Assembly: GCF_004345325.1 (NCBI RefSeq)
Contig: NZ_SLVJ01000011.1
Coordinates: 62,001-126,000, forward strand
Origin: Acinetobacter calcoaceticus
GTDB lineage: Bacteria; Pseudomonadota; Gammaproteobacteria; Pseudomonadales; Moraxellaceae
Reading direction: 5' to 3'
Length of the DNA: 64,000 nt
Shown here: piece by piece, positions 1 through 9,800 of the stretch
Layout: the number at the start of each line of letters is the position of its first letter
How positions within the stretch are numbered: the first letter of the stretch is position 1
Translations under genes and position numbers: made by a program
The notes under the pieces: generated by a model
The model's database searches: none
The model's input: only the letters and a program-made list of their open reading frames with translations
Told to the model about the DNA's origin: nothing

Positions 1-342
1 CAATTGGTTGTTATGCAGAATCGCAGCAATAGCAATCAGCACCGCAGCCAGACCGACCAAAGAGTGCATTAACGCAACGGTTTCAGGCATTTGGGTCATC
101 GGTACGGTACGCGCACGCGCGATACCCACGATCGCTCCCAGCACCATTGCCCCACCGATCATCCAAATCACCGGATGATCCGCCACAAAGAAAGTGGTTA
201 ATACAGCAATCGCCATCGCGATCATGCCGTAGCGATTGCCCTGAATGGCGGTCTTTGGACCAGACAAACCACGCAAGGTTAAGATAAACAGGATCGCCCC
301 AACCAAGTACAACCAATTTGCATTTTCTTGAATAAATTCCAT
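1..342 (-). CDS. pntB: NAD(P) transhydrogenase subunit beta (N-terminal part, cut by window edge)
   Basis: This is the first 114 codons of the membrane subunit of the proton-translocating transhydrogenase, which uses the proton gradient to make NADPH from NADH. The visible part begins MEFIQENANWLYLVGAILFI and continues with GLSGPKTAIQGNRYGMIAM and several hydrophobic helices, as in PntB. The ATG at 342 lies 12 bases after the end of the upstream pntA2 gene, so the three pnt genes form one minus-strand operon. The rest of the protein, including the NADP(H)-binding domain, lies outside the window. Confidence 0.93.
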   Translation of the reverse strand, partial: MEFIQENANWLYLVGAILFILTLRGLSGPKTAIQGNRYGMIAMAIAVLTTFFVADHPVIWMIGGAMVLGAIVGIARARTVPMTQMPETVALMHSLVGLAAVLIAIAAILHNNQL

Positions 343-354
343 GGCTCGGCCCTT

Positions 355-669
355 TTATTTCTTTTGCTTTGGCTTAAACATTTCCAGCATGCGCGCTGTC
401 ACTGCGAAACCACCGAAAATATTAATGCTGGCCAAGAACACAGCGACAGCCCCTAGTACACTGATGACATTGACACTTTGAAATGCAACATTGGCTTCTA
501 ATCCAATCACAGGCATACCGACGGTTTGCAACATTGCACCCACCACAATAATAGAAGACAAGGCATTGGTCACCGCCATCAGCGGCGTATGCAAAGCGGG
601 TGTTACCCCCCAAACCACGTAATAACCCACAAAAATGGACAATACGAAAATCGTAATAGTTTCAACCAT
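355..669 (-). CDS. pntA2: NAD(P) transhydrogenase subunit alpha, part 2 (membrane segment)
   Basis: This 104-residue protein corresponds to the C-terminal membrane region of PntA, which in Escherichia coli is joined to the NAD-binding domain in one chain. Here, as in many other bacteria, PntA is split into two genes. It contains about three hydrophobic segments, near residues 5-22, 28-55 and 70-95. It sits between pntA1 and pntB with gaps of 11 and 12 bases, consistent with translation from one message and assembly into one inner-membrane complex. Confidence 0.92.
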   Translation of the reverse strand: MVETITIFVLSIFVGYYVVWGVTPALHTPLMAVTNALSSIIVVGAMLQTVGMPVIGLEANVAFQSVNVISVLGAVAVFLASINIFGGFAVTARMLEMFKPKQKK

Positions 670-680
670 GAACTGTCTCC

Positions 681-1808
681 TTAACCACGCTGGAACAGCA
701 CTTGGCCGTCATGAGTGATGAGTAGGGCTTTTTGGATTTCATCGGCTTGATTAATCGCAAAAGTTTGCTCTTTATCAAATAATGTTTCGACAAAATTAAA
801 AACGTTACGTGCATACAATGCTGAAGCTTCAGTCGACAAGGTCGCTGGAATATTCGCTATGCCAAGGATGGTTACTGCATTTTCAGTCACCACATTTTCG
901 CCGCAGACTGAACCTTCTACGTTACCGCCACTCTCAACCGCCATATCGAGGATGATTGAACCCGGCTTCATTTTGGCAACCGTCTCAGCTTTAATCAGAC
1001 GTGGCGCATTACGACCCGGCAACAACGCCGTGGTAATCACGATATCGGCATTGGAAACCGCTTTATCCACGATGATATTTTGATCTTTGATATATTGCTC
1101 ACCGGGCATCCAGCCATAACCATTTTTGGCGGCATCGGCAGCTTTTTGTTTTTCTTCATCAGACATCGGAACGTCTAACCATTTTCCACCCAGAGATTCC
1201 ACTTGTTCTTTGGCCGTTGGACGTAAGTCAGTCGCTTCCACAATGGCACCTAAGCGCTTCGCAGTTGCAATGGCTTGTAGACCCGCAACGCCCACACCCA
1301 TGATCACCACACGTGCCGGTTTTACCGTACCCGCTGCAGTCATCAGCATCGGAAACATACGTTGATATTCTGCTGCAGCGAGTAACACCGATTTATAACC
1401 TGCGAGATTGGCTTGCGAAGACAGCACATCCATGTTTTGTGCACGAGACAAGGTCCGCGGTAACAACTCCAGCGCAAAGGCACTGACCTGCTGTGCCGCA
1501 AATTGATCGAGTTCGGTATTGCGATAAGGATCAAACATCGCAATCACCGTGCTGCCTGAGGTAAGTTTCTGAATTTCCTCACCTTGGGGGGCGCGAACTT
1601 TCAAAATAATCGCACTGCCGGCATAGGCATCTTGGGTAATTTGGGCACCAACCTGTTCATATGCACTGTCAATATACGCGGCTCTAACTCCAGCGCCGCG
1701 TTCAATGACCACATGATGACCAGCGTTAATCAACTTCTTTACGGTCTCTGGCGTCGCAGCGACACGATGTTCACCGACGATAGTTTCCGTTGGAATTCCG
1801 ATCTGCAT
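681..1808 (-). CDS. pntA1: NAD(P) transhydrogenase subunit alpha, part 1 (NAD(H)-binding domain)
   Basis: This 375-residue cytoplasmic subunit binds NAD(H) and transfers hydride to NADP bound on PntB. It begins [20 protein letters not shown], the usual alanine dehydrogenase/PntA N-terminal motif, and carries the nucleotide-binding stretch [20 protein letters not shown] in the middle. The length fits the split form that lacks the membrane part. A GAGG ribosome-binding site lies just before the ATG. It is the first gene of the pnt operon. A perfect 9-bp inverted repeat lies about 33 to 55 bases upstream of the start codon and may be regulatory. Confidence 0.95.
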   Translation of the reverse strand: MQIGIPTETIVGEHRVAATPETVKKLINAGHHVVIERGAGVRAAYIDSAYEQVGAQITQDAYAGSAIILKVRAPQGEEIQKLTSGSTVIAMFDPYRNTELDQFAAQQVSAFALELLPRTLSRAQNMDVLSSQANLAGYKSVLLAAAEYQRMFPMLMTAAGTVKPARVVIMGVGVAGLQAIATAKRLGAIVEATDLRPTAKEQVESLGGKWLDVPMSDEEKQKAADAAKNGYGWMPGEQYIKDQNIIVDKAVSNADIVITTALLPGRNAPRLIKAETVAKMKPGSIILDMAVESGGNVEGSVCGENVVTENAVTILGIANIPATLSTEASALYARNVFNFVETLFDKEQTFAINQADEIQKALLITHDGQVLFQRG

Positions 1809-1840
1809 GAGCGTTCCTCAAGCTAATGTTTTCTCAAGTC

Positions 1841-1863
1841 AGCATTGCAGTCATTGCAATGCT
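1841..1863. promoter_or_regulatory. 9-bp perfect inverted repeat in the pntA1 leader
   Basis: The arms AGCATTGCA (1841-1849) and TGCAATGCT (1855-1863) are exact reverse complements separated by five bases. The element lies between 33 and 55 bases upstream of the pntA1 start codon. It could be a dimeric regulator site or a leader hairpin. The arms are seen; the function is inferred. Confidence 0.4.
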
Positions 1864-2621
1864 TCCCCCTAGGATGCGTTTTGTACTGATTTTTTGGAGT
1901 TTAATTGAACTATTTTAAAATACTACCTACTATTTATTTAATAAATGGCATCATTTTGAACTGATAGTTCATCTCATTCTTTTATGTCGCTATAATCCGT
2001 CGGTTTTGCCTAAATCTGGCAACATCCATTTCCCAGCTTATCAACTACCAGACTTTGGTCGGATTGCGAACCGAATCACCTCGTATAAATCAATAGCTTA
2101 GCCAAAATTTGTCAGCAACGTTCAAAATCAAATTGACATATCTGCCTAGGATGGATGCCAAATCATTGCAAGCCCGCACTGCCCAAGCACAGATGATTTA
2201 AGTATCTCATCCATTTTCAAGCGATCGATTGACTGCAGTGACAAAAAAACAACCTGCCCACAGCGAAGGCCAAACGCTATTCATGCTCAGTGCGAAAGTG
2301 AAGTTCTCTAACACGACAACATCACTGCTTATACCGTCTTTGAATGGGCAAAAGCATTGACTGTTTCAACCCTATTGTGCTGTCAGAATGCAGATAAAAA
2401 ATTTCTTAAAAAAATCCATTTGCCATTTTGACAAATGATGTTGTGATCATATTTTTATAAATCCGCTCAATATTGCACCATTTTAAGGCAACAATGCTGA
2501 CATCCAGCCATTTCAACAATCCTGCTGCGATAAAACGCGCATGGCTGACACATTTTGTCCTAAACTGCTTATACTCAAAGGCCACTTCTGAGCAGTTAGT
2601 CCGCAGGCTCATGTCAAAACA
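1864..2621. other. long intergenic stretch without a supported gene
   Basis: This stretch separates the minus-strand pnt operon from the plus-strand EamA gene. The only open frame of any length (2406-2636, minus) overlaps the EamA start region and resembles no known protein. A short palindrome, TGAACT-gat-AGTTCA, sits at 1957-1971, and a TATAAT hexamer lies at 1991-1996 with no gene close downstream. I see no tRNA, terminator or repeat family. Confidence 0.5.
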
Positions 2622-2627
2622 ATGAAG

Positions 2628-3554
2628 ATGACTCATAAAATCAATCAGATCCAGTTAGGTACACTCTGTGCAATCGGGGCTGCTTTCTTGTTTAGCAGTA
2701 AGGCCATTTTTATCAAACAAGCCTATGCCCTGTCTCCTTTACTCGATGCGACCAGTCTGATGGCGATTCGGATGGGCAGTGCTTTGCCCTTTTTTCTGAT
2801 CATGTGTTGGCTATTTCGCCATCACAATGTCGGGATCAGCCGCCACGATTGGCTATTGCTGATCCTTGCAGGCTTGTTGGGTTATTATTTTGCCAGTTGG
2901 TTAGACTTTATCGGCTTGATGTATATCAGTGCATCCTTAGAGCGGATCATTTTATTTCTCTACCCCACCCTCACTGTGTTGGCATCGAGTGTAATTTACC
3001 GCCAAAGACTCAACTTACGCAGCCTATTTGCCATTGCCCTGAGTTATGGGGGCACGGTATTGGTAATGTTGCAGGAACAAAATAGCGCCCCGCAGCAACA
3101 GCACTTTTGGCTTGGGGTCAGTTTGGTTTTTGCCAGCGCTGTGGCCTTTGCCTGTTACTTGTTGCTCACACCACGATTGATACAAAAATTTGGTTCATGG
3201 AACTTTACTGGATTGGCACTGAGCATCGCTTGTATAGGCACTTTAGTGCATTTCATCATTGCTACGCCTGAACCCTTAGCCCTGATCAAGGCACTCCCCC
3301 CTGCAGTACTGGGCTATGGTGTCGGACTGGGGATCTTGGTCACAGTATTACCCACCATCTTATTGATGCAAGGGATTCGTTATATTGGCGCCTCCCAATC
3401 TGCCATGATTGCTTCAATCGGACCAATTTTGACCATTTTATTGGCTGTGGCTTTTTTGGGTGAACAACTCAATGCCATACAATGGTTGGGTTGTGTGTTG
3501 AATATTATTGGAATTATGATCATCACCTTGTCAAAAAAGAAACTTGCTCATTAG
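2628..3554 (+). CDS. EamA/DMT-family inner-membrane transporter
   Basis: The protein is about 308 residues long with ten hydrophobic segments arranged as two repeats of five, the usual form of drug/metabolite transporters. The first repeat opens with LGTCAIGAAFLFSSKAIFIK and the second with WLGVSLVFASAVAFACYLLL. The substrate cannot be read from the sequence; relatives export amino acids or other metabolites. An in-frame ATG also occurs at 2622, and ATG AAG ATG gives start choices at 2622 and 2628. The gene ends inside the possible leader of the next gene, so the two may be co-transcribed. Confidence 0.85.
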   Translation: MTHKINQIQLGTLCAIGAAFLFSSKAIFIKQAYALSPLLDATSLMAIRMGSALPFFLIMCWLFRHHNVGISRHDWLLLILAGLLGYYFASWLDFIGLMYISASLERIILFLYPTLTVLASSVIYRQRLNLRSLFAIALSYGGTVLVMLQEQNSAPQQQHFWLGVSLVFASAVAFACYLLLTPRLIQKFGSWNFTGLALSIACIGTLVHFIIATPEPLALIKALPPAVLGYGVGLGILVTVLPTILLMQGIRYIGASQSAMIASIGPILTILLAVAFLGEQLNAIQWLGCVLNIIGIMIITLSKKKLAH

Positions 3555-3612
3555 GCACGAGACACCCCGATGTATTCGGCTCAACGCTCAGCGGCTTTAC
3601 TCTGGACTCATT

Positions 3613-4527
3613 ATGCATTTTCAAATTGTTTCACCCAGCAGTTGTGTTGAAATAGACCAAATCGAATTGGCACAACAACATTTACAAGCACTTGGCCATC
3701 AAGTCAGCTTAGCCCCGCATATGACGGCACAATATCGCTATCTCGCTGGTACTGTTGAACAACGCCTACAAGACCTCAAGCAAGCCTGTATGGACCCCAG
3801 TGTGGATGCGATTTGGTGCGGTCGTGGTGGAACTGGCGCTGCGCAGTTATTGCCGTATTTAGAGCCATGGATCTTGACCAAACCGATCATTGGTTATTCG
3901 GACAGTACGGTATTGTTAAACTATGTGGCCATGCACGGTGGTCAAGCCCTGCATGCACCGGTGTTTCAGGAAATCGCCTGCAAGAATCTTGAACAAAGTC
4001 CGATTTCCTCGGATGCCCTAGAGGTGATTCGTCTACTCAGCACAGAACGCAGTAGCAGCAATAAAAATGCGCTGCATACCAATCGTTATGTGCTCAGTGC
4101 CGAAAATGCAATAGCCCTTCAACCCTCAAGCACGGCAAGCATTGGGCCTGCTCAAGTCTTGGGTGGTAACCTCACTGTACTCTGTTGCTTACAAGGTACA
4201 GCGCATGCTTTAAAGCTGACCCAACCCAGCATATTAATGCTTGAAGATGTCGGCGAACCGTTTTATCGCTTGGAACGTTGTCTGACGCAACTTTTGCAAA
4301 GTATTGATCTCAGTCAATTAACTGCCGTGGTGATGGGAGATTTCTATCAATGCCCACAGAAAAATGTCCCACATAGCATTGCTCAAATCTTTGCTGAGCA
4401 CTTAGATCCGTTGCAAATTCCACTGTATCAATGCAGTAGTTTTGGTCACGGCGAGCATAATCGTCCTTTTTGGATCGGTGCTTCGGGCCGTATCGAACAA
4501 TTGCAATTAGTCATCGAACACGGATGA
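3613..4527 (+). CDS. LD-carboxypeptidase (peptidase S66 family)
   Basis: The protein is about 304 residues and belongs to the family of LdcA, which removes the terminal D-alanine from tetrapeptides released from murein during cytoplasmic recycling. The nucleophile motif IIGYSDSTVLL, the glutamate region LEDVGEPFYRLER and the histidine region GHGEHNRPFWIG give the Ser-Glu-His set expected for S66 peptidases. The open frame extends upstream to 3544 through a stretch overlapping the previous gene. The ATG at 3613 (MHFQIVSPSS) is the start that fits the family. Its last codons overlap the end of the convergent soxR gene by 21 bases. Confidence 0.88.
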   Translation: MHFQIVSPSSCVEIDQIELAQQHLQALGHQVSLAPHMTAQYRYLAGTVEQRLQDLKQACMDPSVDAIWCGRGGTGAAQLLPYLEPWILTKPIIGYSDSTVLLNYVAMHGGQALHAPVFQEIACKNLEQSPISSDALEVIRLLSTERSSSNKNALHTNRYVLSAENAIALQPSSTASIGPAQVLGGNLTVLCCLQGTAHALKLTQPSILMLEDVGEPFYRLERCLTQLLQSIDLSQLTAVVMGDFYQCPQKNVPHSIAQIFAEHLDPLQIPLYQCSSFGHGEHNRPFWIGASGRIEQLQLVIEHG

Positions 4528-5004
4528 GAAAGCCTCTAGGCTGATCAAACTCTGCAACATATCTTGAAAATGTGCCCCATTCGATTCTTCTGCAAATTTG
4601 TCATTTGGATTGCGTAGTGGGCACTGTTTCAATGACAAACAACCACAACCAATACATTTATCCAATTGTTGCCTTAAACGCAGCAAGCCCAAGATCTTTT
4701 GATCCAGATCGGCCTGCCATTTGACCGACATCTTTTTCCAATCTGCACTGCTCGCCACCCGATCTTTGGGCAACACCGCTAATGCGCTTTTAATATCTTC
4801 CAAGCTAATGCCGACCTGTTGCGCCACCTTAATGATTGCAATACGCCGTAATATGGCACGTTGGTAACGTCGTTGATTGCCTTCAGTGCGCACACTCCAG
4901 ATCAACTGTTTTTCTTCATAAAAACGAATCGCAGAGACACTCACCCCACTGCGCTGTGCCACTTCGCCGATGCTGATCCATTGATGTGCATCTTTTTCTG
5001 ACAT
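4507..5004 (-). CDS. soxR: redox-sensitive transcriptional activator SoxR
   Basis: This MerR-family regulator of about 165 residues has the N-terminal helix-turn-helix ISIGEVAQRSGVSVSAIRFY, a dimer helix, and the C-terminal cysteine cluster CIGCGCLSLKQC that holds the [2Fe-2S] centre. Those cysteines separate SoxR from other MerR proteins. Oxidation of the cluster by redox-cycling compounds switches the bound protein to an activator. The ATG at 5004 is preferred over the one at 5019, because the latter lies inside the operator. The gene faces the ridA-like/MFS pair across a promoter with a SoxR-type dyad, so that pair is its most likely direct target. Its 3' end overlaps the LD-carboxypeptidase gene. 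Confidence 0.93.
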   Translation of the reverse strand: MSEKDAHQWISIGEVAQRSGVSVSAIRFYEEKQLIWSVRTEGNQRRYQRAILRRIAIIKVAQQVGISLEDIKSALAVLPKDRVASSADWKKMSVKWQADLDQKILGLLRLRQQLDKCIGCGCLSLKQCPLRNPNDKFAEESNGAHFQDMLQSLISLEAFSSVFDD

Positions 5005-5009
5005 TGTTG

Positions 5010-5040
5010 TTGACCTCAACCATACTTGAGCTTTGATACT
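5010..5040 (+). promoter_or_regulatory. SoxR-dependent promoter with soxbox in a 19-bp spacer
   Basis: A -35 hexamer TTGACC (5010-5015) and a -10 hexamer GATACT (5035-5040) are separated by 19 bases, the over-long spacing typical of MerR-family activated promoters. The dyad CCTCAACCATACTTGAGC (5014-5031) fits the known soxbox CCTCAAGTTAACTTGAGG at 13 of 18 positions by hand count, with perfect CTCAA/TTGAG half-sites. The promoter faces the gene starting at 5084, and the site also covers the region just before soxR, which may allow autoregulation. Sequence and spacing are seen; SoxR binding is inferred from the adjacent gene. Confidence 0.82.
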
Positions 5041-5083
5041 AGCATGATCCTATCCGAGCTCAGGCATCAACGAGAACACGATC

Positions 5084-5512
5084 ATGAAATTTCCCAATAC
5101 CCAACAGCTACATAGTTTTGCCTTGGTCAATCCTGAGCAACTGTTTAATCCACGTCCTTTCGCCTTTAGCCATGTGGCTGAAGTACGGCATTATTTACGC
5201 GCCTTACACATTTCAGGTCAAGGTGGGCAAAATCAACAGGGCCAACTCTCTAGTGACTTTGTTCATCAGGTCGAACAAGCCTTTAGAAATATCACTTTTA
5301 TTTTAAAAGATCGAGATGCTACACTGGCCGACATCGCTGTTCTACGCATCTATGTCGTTGAACACAATTCAAAAAAACATCAACTGCTCATACAAGCCAT
5401 GCAAAGACTGTGGCAGGATCGCGCTTTTCCTGCCTGTACCTTGGTGCCTGTCAATTGCCTCGCCTTGACTGGAATGTTGATTGAAGTTGAAGCAACTGCA
5501 TATTGTTTATGA
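5084..5512 (+). CDS. RidA/YjgF-family protein
   Basis: This 142-residue protein has the general form of the RidA superfamily (reactive enamine/imine deaminases and relatives), including the central stretch LHISGQGGQNQQGQLSSDF and the C-terminal region PACTLVPVNCLALTGMLIEV. In RidA the conserved Arg in a C-terminal RxxV-type motif binds the substrate carboxylate. That Arg is not obvious here, so the activity may differ from canonical RidA. The stop codon is 21 bases before the ATG of the following MFS gene, and both lie behind the SoxR-type promoter. A role in handling or exporting a redox-active compound or its breakdown product is possible. Confidence 0.75.
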   Translation: MKFPNTQQLHSFALVNPEQLFNPRPFAFSHVAEVRHYLRALHISGQGGQNQQGQLSSDFVHQVEQAFRNITFILKDRDATLADIAVLRIYVVEHNSKKHQLLIQAMQRLWQDRAFPACTLVPVNCLALTGMLIEVEATAYCL

Positions 5513-5533
5513 TTGCAAAGTATTGGAAATTCG

Positions 5534-6724
5534 ATGTCCCCTGTATTTGATATTAGTCAAAATAAGCCCCTACTCTGGTTAATGGCAGTGGCCTGTGGTC
5601 TCTGTGCGGGCGCCAACTATTATAGCCAACCGTTGATCTACTCCATTCAACAATACTATGCGGTCAGCGCATCACAAGCAGCATTAACCGTGACCTTTGC
5701 TCAGGTCTCCTATGCGTTGGGTTTGCTGTTTATCGTTCCTATGGGCGATATCGTCAACAAAACCAAATTTATTCCTTTATTGATGTTGTTTGCAGCCATC
5801 GGCCTATTGATCTGTAGCTTTGCTTTTAGCTTAGAAATGCTGTGGATCGGCACCATTATCGTGGGGATGTTTTCTGTCGCGGCGCAGGTGTTGATTCCAT
5901 TGGCAGCCATTGCCACCAAGCCTGAAAAAACCGGTGAAGTGGTTGGCTTCTTGATGAGTGGTTTATTGGTGGGATTACTGCTTTCAACCAGTTTGGCCGG
6001 TCTACTGTCCAATCTATTTAATTGGAAAGTGATCTATATGCTCAGTGCGGTGTTAATGCTTGGATTGGCAGCAATGCTCAAAGCCAAGTTGCCTGCTGTA
6101 GCCACTTCAAAAATGAGCTATCTGGAAATCTTCCAATCCATGGCTCGATTGATTACTGAAGAAAAACGCCTCGTCTATCGTTCGGTGATGGGTGGCTTTG
6201 CCTTTGCTGCAATGAGTACCTTGTTTTCGACCATTGCCATTCTTCTCACCTCAGAACCTTTTGGACTCACCGATGTATTGATTGGTGTTGTGACCATTGT
6301 TGGGGTCTTCGCGGCGTTGGCCACGGCACAAATCGGTAAATTTGCCGATCAAGGTCACACCGGTTTATTGACTTGGCTTGGGATACTGACCTTCTTTATC
6401 AGCTGGATCTTGCTGTATTTTGGCGGTCAATATCTCATCAGCTATGTCTTCGGCTATGGTTTGATCAGCTTGGCCTTGGTGTTGCTGCATACCAGCAACC
6501 AAAGCATCATTTTCCGTCTACGCCCAGATGCCAAGTCAAGAATTAACTCAATTTACATGACCAGCTATTTTGCTGGTGGTGCCAGTGGTTCAGCCCTTGG
6601 CGTCTACGGTTGGCATCATGGTGGTTGGGGGATGACTTGTCTGATTGGTGTCGCCTTGATCTGTGGTTCGGCACTGTTTGCACTGTTGGATCAACGCCAT
6701 CAAGCCAAACAGGCACTCAATTAA
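5534..6724 (+). CDS. MFS transporter (probable exporter), SoxR-linked
   Basis: The protein is about 396 residues with twelve predicted membrane segments, an N-terminal half starting LLWLMAVACGLCAGANYYSQ, and a conserved GASGSALG stretch late in the chain, as in DHA1-type drug and sugar exporters. A TTG at 5513 gives a longer frame, but the ATG at 5534 (MSPVFDISQNK) is the better start. It follows the RidA-like gene directly and shares its promoter. Position behind a soxbox suggests efflux of redox-cycling compounds, as with SoxR-controlled pumps of other bacteria. The substrate is unknown. Confidence 0.82.
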   Translation: MSPVFDISQNKPLLWLMAVACGLCAGANYYSQPLIYSIQQYYAVSASQAALTVTFAQVSYALGLLFIVPMGDIVNKTKFIPLLMLFAAIGLLICSFAFSLEMLWIGTIIVGMFSVAAQVLIPLAAIATKPEKTGEVVGFLMSGLLVGLLLSTSLAGLLSNLFNWKVIYMLSAVLMLGLAAMLKAKLPAVATSKMSYLEIFQSMARLITEEKRLVYRSVMGGFAFAAMSTLFSTIAILLTSEPFGLTDVLIGVVTIVGVFAALATAQIGKFADQGHTGLLTWLGILTFFISWILLYFGGQYLISYVFGYGLISLALVLLHTSNQSIIFRLRPDAKSRINSIYMTSYFAGGASGSALGVYGWHHGGWGMTCLIGVALICGSALFALLDQRHQAKQALN

Positions 6725-6826
6725 ATCAGCAAACAGCACAGACACGCATTTAAGTCAGCAAAAAGCACAGCCTGTTATTGAAAAAGACTGTGCTGATGAC
6801 TACAACACAGCATCAGCATAGCCAAC

Positions 6827-9800
6827 TTATGCCACTTTGCTCTCTGACTTTTGTGCTGACTGAGCTGTGGGTTCAGCCTGTAGATACAACAAGGCTTCTC
6901 CCCGATGTACAGTCTGCCCTGCACGGCACAGCAACGCTTTGATCTGTCCATCGCATTCAGCAAATACCGGCAACTCCATTTTCATCGCCTCGATAATCGC
7001 CACTGTCTCGCCTTTTTTCACCTGTTGATCTTCTTCAACCAATATTTTCCAGATATTCCCTGTCATTGATGCATTCAAGGCCGTATAGCCTGTGTAGTCC
7101 ACTTGACTCTCATCTGCGAGTTCAAGTTCAGCGGGCAGCGACGGTAATGCTTGGCAACGATCGATCTCAACCTGAAAAGCCTGCTGCTGTTGCTGTTGGA
7201 AGTCATTGATACTGGACTGTTCATCGCGAAGGAACTGGCTATAGGCGGCATAATCAAATTCGGTTTCTTCAATCTGAATCTGCGCCTGTCCATGTTCAAA
7301 GTCCAAACGCCATTGATCTAATTCGGCCTCAGAAACAGGGAAGTATTTGATCTGATCGAAAAATCTCAGGAACCATTGTTGATCACCAAATTGTTTGTTC
7401 TTTTTAAATCGATTCCAAATTGGCAAAGTCCGCCCCACCAATTGATAGCCTCCCGGTGAGTCCATGCCATAGATGCACATATACATGCCACCGATGCCCA
7501 CCGTGCCTTCTGCGGTGAAAGTACGTGCGGGATTGTATTTTGAGCTCAGCAGACGATGCCGTGGATCAATCGGTACTGCACATGGTGCGGTCAGGTACAC
7601 ATCGCCTAAACCTAAAATCAGATAATGTGCATCGAACAAGATCTGTTTAACCTGATCACGCTGCGCCAGACCATTGATGCGTTGGATGAAATCGACATTA
7701 TTCGGCAACCACGGTGCTTGCGAACAAACGCTTTGTTGATAACGATCCACGGCGGCCAAGGTGGCACTGTCTTCAAAAGCCATCGGCAAATGTACGATCC
7801 GTGAAGGTACTTTGATCTGACTGAGGTCGCCCATCTGCTGTTCAAGCGTCAACAAGATCTGCATCAATGCCGCCTGTGACAAGATCAGACCATCATATTT
7901 GATTTGTAGCGAACGTACCCCCGGTGACAACTCCAAGATGCCCTCGACCTGCGCTGCACGTAGCATCTGAATCAATTGATGCACTCTGAGCCGTAGTGCC
8001 AGATCCAGTACATTGTCGCCATATTCCAGCAGGATATGACTGTCACCTGCTTGGCGATACACCGCTCGTGGTGCCAACGCCGTTTGTTCACGACTGGCTA
8101 GAATCGTACTGCCTAGAGTGGTGATATTCAGATCAGGTAAGGTTGTGGCCGATAGATCAGCCAAGGTCGCCATGTCGGGCTGACTGCTCGCCACACTTAA
8201 TTCAATCGGCTGCGGTGTTGCGGGCTGTAGGGTCTCGATCAGGCGAAGTTGCTCACGCTCTAGCGCATTGGCTTGTTCGATGCTGAGCGGATAGAAACGA
8301 ATGCGGTCATCGGCTTTGAGTTGTCCCACTTTCCACAATTCTGCTTTGGCAATGGTCACAGGGCAAACAAAGCCACCTAAACTCGGACCATCTTTCGCCA
8401 AGATCACGGGGAAGTCTCCGGTGAAATTGATAGCGCCAATCGCATATTCACAATCATGTACATTGGATGGGTGCAGTCCAGCCTCCCCGCCATTTTCCCT
8501 TGCCCAGCTGGGTGTAGGCCCACAAAGACGCACCCCGAGGCGATTCGAGTTGAAGTGAACGGACCATTCAGTGTTAAAAAATTCTTCGATATATTCTGCT
8601 TTAAAGAAATCAGGTGCACCGTGTGGCCCGTATAGCACACCGATTTGCCATTCCTGCCCATAGACGGGGATCAACTCTGGGGCTAAAGCTGTAGCAGTGC
8701 TTTGTGCCGAATCCTGCACAGCAACATTGAGCATATTGATCATGTCCCCAGCGCGCAAAGTACGTCCTGCATGTCCACCAAAGTTACCCAAGGCAAAGGT
8801 CGATCGACTGCCCAAATATAACGGCACATCCAAACCATGTTGTACCGCCAGATAACAACGACAACCACTTTCAACTTGCCCCAAACTCAGTACTTGTCCA
8901 GCCTGAACCGCAATCGGCTGCCAAAATGCCACTGCTTGACCATCTAAATCAGCACGACAACTCGCCCCTGTCAGCGCAATCACCGTATCAGCATGAAAGC
9001 ATAGACTTGGTCCGAGCAAGGTAAATTCAAATCCGGCCGCATCGGCAGCATTGCCCACGATACGATTGGCTAGACGAAATGCATAGTCATCCATCGGTCC
9101 TGATGGCGGCACCCCAATATCCCAATAGCCGACACGACCCGGAAAATCTTGAATTGAACTTAAAGTCCCCGGTTGCAGCACCTCAATCACCGCTGGTGTA
9201 TAGACAAAATGATCCAACATCCGCGTCCAAATCTGCATCGCAGCAAAGCGTGGATCAGCAATCACCGCTTGGACATAGTCCAAATTGGTACTGATACCAC
9301 TGAGACGTGTTTCAGCCAGCACCTGTTGTAATTTGAGTATGGCCGCAGTTCGATCCGCTGCATGGACAATAATCTTGGCCAGCATTGGATCAAAATAGGC
9401 AGAAACTTCAGTGCCCGTAGAGACCCAGCTGTCCACTCGGGCATGCTCAGAAAAATAGACTTCGGTCAGTACTCCAGGGCTGGGTTGAAAGGCTTTTAAG
9501 GGGTCTTCAGCATAGATCCGTACTTCGATCGCCACGCCTTGCGGTTGCAGTTGCTGCAAACGCTCCCAATCCAAAGAATCATTGGCCGCGACCTTGAGCA
9601 TGCACTCAATCAAGTCGATACCCATGACCATTTCAGTCACTGGGTGTTCGACTTGTAAACGGGTATTCACTTCAAGAAAGTAAAATTCATCACGCGCTGC
9701 ATCATAAATAAACTCCACAGTCCCCGCACTGCGATAATTCACCGATTGTCCCAGTTGAATGGCAGCTTGATGCATTTGTTCACGGGTCGCAGCAGGTAGA

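Noticed and set aside
1991-1996. TATAAT hexamer as a promoter
   Set aside because: No suitable -35 lies at the right distance and the next plus-strand gene starts more than 600 bases later.
2406-2636. 76-codon minus-strand frame upstream of the EamA gene
   Set aside because: It overlaps the EamA start, has no recognisable domain or good ribosome-binding site, and has an odd composition rich in Cys and Trp.
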